A stretch of DNA of 64,000 bases. Source: Euglena gracilis (Eukaryota; Euglenida; Euglenophyceae; Euglenales). Shown piece by piece: positions 60,301 to 64,000 of the stretch (its first letter is position 1; each line of letters opens with the position of its first letter). The translations under genes and the position numbers were made by a program. The notes below the pieces were generated by a model. That model was not told where the DNA came from. It saw only the letters and a list, made by a program, of their open reading frames with translations, and ran no database searches. The stretch is taken from contig CP154954.1 in NCBI GenBank assembly GCA_039621445.1, forward strand, positions 77,014,073 through 77,078,072, in the 5' to 3' direction.

Positions 60301-63300
60301 TTTGCCCCATCTCCCCAAGTGGTGGTATATTTTTATTGGGTATCATGTGGTGTTGGGATTTGGAAATCAAACATAATTCGCTTTTGACAAACTGAAATTG
60401 CGATTCTGTTTTTTTTTTATTCCAGCCAGGTTAAACACAAACAGTTTGCACTGCCATCGTGTTTGAGTGCATCAACAAAGTGTTGTGTTTGCAGGGGACG
60501 TATGGCACGATCTACGACTTCAGCCCCGAGTCTTGGGTGCTCCCTAACGAGTACGTCAAATTCTGCCAGCGCTACTCCGACACGAAGAGTAGTGGGAAAC
60601 AGGGGTTTTCTCCCAGTTCTCCCAGTTAACATGCGCAAGGAGGTGCTCTCAGAAAGGAATGTGGGGTTGGGACGGCCCAGCAGTAGCTCAGGGTATCCCA
60701 AATACCCCACCAGAAATCGCAATACAAAAACACGGCAGAAATTGGGGATTCTCAGTATGAAATGCCGCCTGGAAAAAATCTGAGGTGTCATAGCCTGGTG
60801 GCCATACCCTGGAAGTTAGACCCCTTTTGTCTTAAATGTGTAAAGTTGTGCTTTTTTCGTCTTTTGGCACTGTCAAATCAGTCATTCTCCAAAGTGCAGG
60901 CATCCACAGACCCCGAGAGCCAACAGGCGGGTCATCCCACACGGTGTCTTGGGGACCTCTTCACCACCCACAGCGATCAACAAGTGTGACCGATGCAAAC
61001 GAAGCCAGTGGACAAACATGGTTTTGCCTCATTGACGATGGGGTACGGACTGAATTTTGCCCTGTTTGTGGCTTCCACTCCCGTGAGCTTTGAACAGAAG
61101 ACCCCTGTCAGGGAGGACTGCATCTGGATTTGCAAGCCCTCCGACCTCAGTCGAGGTAGGTTTTGCCCCTCCGCCGGAGAAGGCACGGCCTGTGGTCTGG
61201 GAATACGCAGTCATATCACGCAGAAAGCCAAATAATGACTTGTCTTGTGGTGCGCATTGTGGTGAGGATGTTTCAATCCCCTCCAATAAGCAACCAAAAA
61301 CAAGTTCTGGCAAAAACTTCTCTGGGTGAAATACTCGGAGCCATTTAATGCCCCTCCTGTGCAGCCAACAAGGCGTCATTTAAGCCGAAGGGGACCCCAT
61401 CCCCCTGGGGGGGGGGGGGCGTCCAGCCACCCAGAAGCCTTTTTCCAGCCAACAACCATTCTCCAGCTTCGGACCCACCCTCCCCTCATCGACAAATTTT
61501 AAATATTTTCCTTGTATTATATTTTATTTTTCTATATTATATTTTTGACTTTCAGGGTACAAAGATGGGCCAAAAATGGGCGAAGCTGGCCAGGGAAATT
61601 TGGGGTCAAAAATCGTTGTTTTTTTTGCATAATTGGCAGCTTTGGGGGCATTTTTGCTGTTTCGATTTTTTTTGGTACCCAGTTCGACCCCAACTCAGCA
61701 CAGTTCTAACAAGGGACTCCATGGGGGGAGCAGCCTTTTTCCAGCTAGCCCAAATTCTCCAGCCTCTGAGCTGGACCTTTCCAGCCTCTGAGATGGGTGG
61801 AGGTCCAGCTCCCAGGGGGTTACCAGCAGACATTCATTTAGTGTGGTGCACCACAGTGTGGTTGTCATTTTGTGGTTCACTGTGGACACCAAAAAATTTT
61901 TTGTGGTTCACCTTTGGGAGGAAACCAATTTTTTTCCAGCATAAAGTGCAGACTTTGCATATTTTGCGCATGTTTAGTGCATATGTCGAGGTTTTGAGGT
62001 GTTTTCCACAGCATATTTGCCCTCCTGCATATTTTGACCACATATTTTTGGGTGTCAATTTTGCCAATTTTTGTTTTTGAATCATTTTGACACATTTCGA
62101 CACCCTTGCGATCAAGGAAATTTCGGTCTAATTTTTTTACGTTTGTTTTTTCAATTTTTTTTTGCTTTTTGAAAAAAACAAAAACATTATTTAAAAAACA
62201 ATTATGCAGAAACAACAAAAACAGCCATGCTACCCTCGAGTCCCCTCTTCGAGGCTCCTCTTCAAGCTCACCTGGAGGCTCCCCTTCTCCAAAGTCAAAA
62301 CAAATTTAACAAACAGTCTCTTCACACGTTAAAATGTCTAAAAATCAATCCACTTTTAGTTATAAAAGTGCTTATTATTATTTTTTTATGATGCTCTATC
62401 AAGTTTTCTGGACATCAAAAATTTTTGGTAGGCACCAAAAATTTTTGTGGTTCATTTGTGGGCACCAAGAAAAATTTTGTGGTTCATCTGTGGACACCAA
62501 AAACAATTATTGGTTCACACGCCTTTTGTGAACCACACTAAATGAATGTCTGGTTACTAGCCAAGAGGATGGCTGGAATTCTTTTTTGCTTTTGAGGGTT
62601 CCCTTAATTACCCGAACTTGGGAGTAGCCTGAACGGGTCGAAATTGGTTGTCTGAGGTTTTCAGATGATGTTTTATTCTTTTGCAGTTTGTGTTTTGTTT
62701 TGATTTGATTGATTAGAGTTTCGGCCAGCCGCGTTTTTCCAGGCAGCCCATTGTCTTTGTGCTGGACCTCTGAGGGGGGGAGGGGCTTTGGATGGGACAT
62801 TTATACCATTGGGTGTGACGACGTTTTCGCATTTTTTTCTCCTCCCCACAGGTCGCAAGATTTTTGTTTTCCGCGATATCGGTGAGCTCACCTACTTTCA
62901 GGGGGATTTTTGCTAGTTCCACCGGCGACTATTTTGTGCAGTCTCATTGCGCTTTGTTTATCATCGCCAATTTAACTTTTCTGTATGCAAGTTCTTTCAC
63001 TTTTTTCAAGTGAATTGCATTCTTATCTTCCAACAAGACGAGATGGAATGGTGTGGGATGTTCGATGTCCCAAAAAGGTCAAGATTCACCTTCCGGCACT
63101 TTGTGCCGATTTTTTTTTGTGTTTTTGACAATTTATTTGGATGCGCTTGTTTGGGTGAGGGTTCTGGTTCGCATCAAATGTGCATGAAATGAAGATTGAT
63201 GTAAAAAGGTGCAGGGCGGGTTGTGGCGTCCTCCTGGCCGGGATTGCAACGTCGTGGTGCAGCGGTATGTCGATGACCCCCTCTTGATGTTTAATCACAA

Positions 63301-63340
63301 GTTTGACCTGCGCATCTACGTGCTCGTGACCTCTTTTCAG
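57392..63340 (+). CDS. Tubulin-tyrosine-ligase-like (TTLL) protein, N-terminal and central exons
   Basis: TTLL enzymes are ATP-grasp ligases that add glutamate, glycine or tyrosine to tubulin, mainly in axonemes. Exons: 57392-57485 (VLLTKGWEEYAEVW), 57682-57849 (YWNLWWKTVRFT, then YPYQRVNHFPKSSDMTRKD and LLRNLRRMK), 60495-60586 (TYGTIYDFSPESWVLPNEY), 61112-61155 (DCIWICKPSDLSR), 62852-62881 (a 30-bp exon, GRKIFVFRDI) and about 63215-63340 (NVVVQRYVDDPLLMFNHKFD, then LRIYVLVTSFQ). All match TTL-domain blocks in order, including the KP..LSRGR nucleotide-binding loop and the VVQ-Y-PLL...K-D-R-YVLVT strand. Exons 1-2 join by GT-AG in phase. Exons 2-3 fit only a GC donor (AAG/GCGCGT), and 3-4 only a GA donor or equivalent. 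The remaining catalytic exons lie right of the window, and upstream exons before 57392 were not identified. The sequence resembles TTLL2-type polyglutamylases, but the subtype is not certain. Confidence 0.9.
59587..60020. mobile_element. 434-bp TIR element, copy B (TTLL intron)
   Basis: The ends are AGGCTTCTGATTAAGG and CTTTAAGCAAAAGCCT. Internal CTGCAGCTAGYCCAAATT and CCGCTAGCAGGG segments match copy A, and the hairpin plus AAACCTCATTTCCACC segment occurs here in the opposite relative orientation. It has the same 434-bp length as copy A and no coding capacity. Confidence 0.65.
61828..62551. mobile_element. 724-bp TIR element in TTLL intron
   Basis: The ends AGACATTCATTTAGTGTGGT and ACCACACTAAATGAATGTCT are exact inverted repeats. 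Subterminal TTTGTGGTTCA and GTGGACACCAAAAA motifs recur near both ends (about 61878-61912 and 62446-62518). The AT-rich centre encodes nothing recognised. Confidence 0.7.
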
Positions 63341-64000
63341 GTGCACTGCACTGCGTTGAACAGGGTTGCTGTCTCTCGACTATTCTTTAAGGGGGTGTAC
63401 CTGCACCTGGTGTGTGTGAATCACGGCATATTTTACATATTGGCACTCCTGTGCCCAAAATGCCACAATTTGCTTCATTTTCTCTGGTCACCATTTGTTT
63501 TGCTCCAATAAAACAATCTTTGAAGGCAGCATGCAGCAATTCAGGACAACGCATCCTTTGTGCAACGGGTAGGATTTCCAGCAAAAAAAAGGGAGCAACA
63601 GGCCGAAGACAAATGCCTTCATCCCACGGCTATGGCTGGCCAGTGACGGCCCTGTCGCCATTGATGTGACCATCCGGCACACCCCAATTCCAAGTTACCC
63701 CTGGCTCGTGCTTCTCAGCTTCAAGCATGGCACGAGAAACAGGAAAAAGGAAAACGCCAAAAATATGATGCCGCACGCCGCACGCCGCACGCCGCACGCA
63801 TGATGTGCGCGCCGACATTGGAAACGCACTCACTTTGTCTTGGACTGTTTTGGCTGAAGGCCAAGAAATTCGCACGTTGATTGAAAGCCCTCTTGGGTCA
63901 GCGGGAGGGATGGCTGCGAAGGCAAGTGGAGGCAGATGTGTTGGCAGGGGTTGTGTTCTAAGGCCACATGATGTGTGTAAGTGCGTGGGGATCTGTCAAT

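Overview
This is eukaryotic nuclear DNA from an intron-rich organism, most likely a protist. There is no operon structure, no Shine-Dalgarno pattern and no long open gene. Short GC-rich coding blocks lie far apart in long, low-complexity, G/C-run-rich introns, and the homologies only make sense when these blocks are spliced. Every gene recognised lies on the + strand. Most usable splice sites are GT-AG, but some junctions fit only with GC or GA donors, and two show no usable AG acceptor. Same-strand gene order, GC/GA donors and intron-borne terminal-inverted-repeat (TIR) elements together suggest a dinoflagellate or relative. A euglenid-like lineage with non-conventional introns is an alternative. 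This placement is inference.

Layout: (1) 67-11516, 3' part of a TRP-type cation channel gene, from the first membrane helices through pore and S6 to a stop. (2) 13988-16981 and beyond, a LITAF-domain membrane protein gene whose last exon was not found. (3) 17-37 kb, mostly non-coding: TIR elements, long microsatellites, a decayed minus-strand DIRS-like retroelement (23.9-25.2 kb), and an AT-rich island (32.6-34.6 kb) framed by copies of a short direct repeat. (4) 37529-47047, a gene for a protein of the 5-hmdU DNA kinase helical domain / alpha-glutamyl-putrescinyl-thymine pyrophosphorylase family, a family tied to hypermodified thymine in DNA. (5) 48.5-55.7 kb, fragments of an unrecognised gene ending in a short basic tail. 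(6) 57392 to the right edge, a tubulin-tyrosine-ligase-like (TTLL) gene whose 3' end lies outside the window.

The proteins do not form an obvious pathway. The TRP channel and TTLL are typical of flagellated cells, the LITAF protein belongs to endosomal membranes, and the HMUDK-type protein belongs to DNA base modification. The most interesting material is the HMUDK-family gene, an intron that coincides with a TIR element flanked by a 9-bp direct repeat whose removal restores a continuous reading frame, and several families of short TIR elements that fill the introns.
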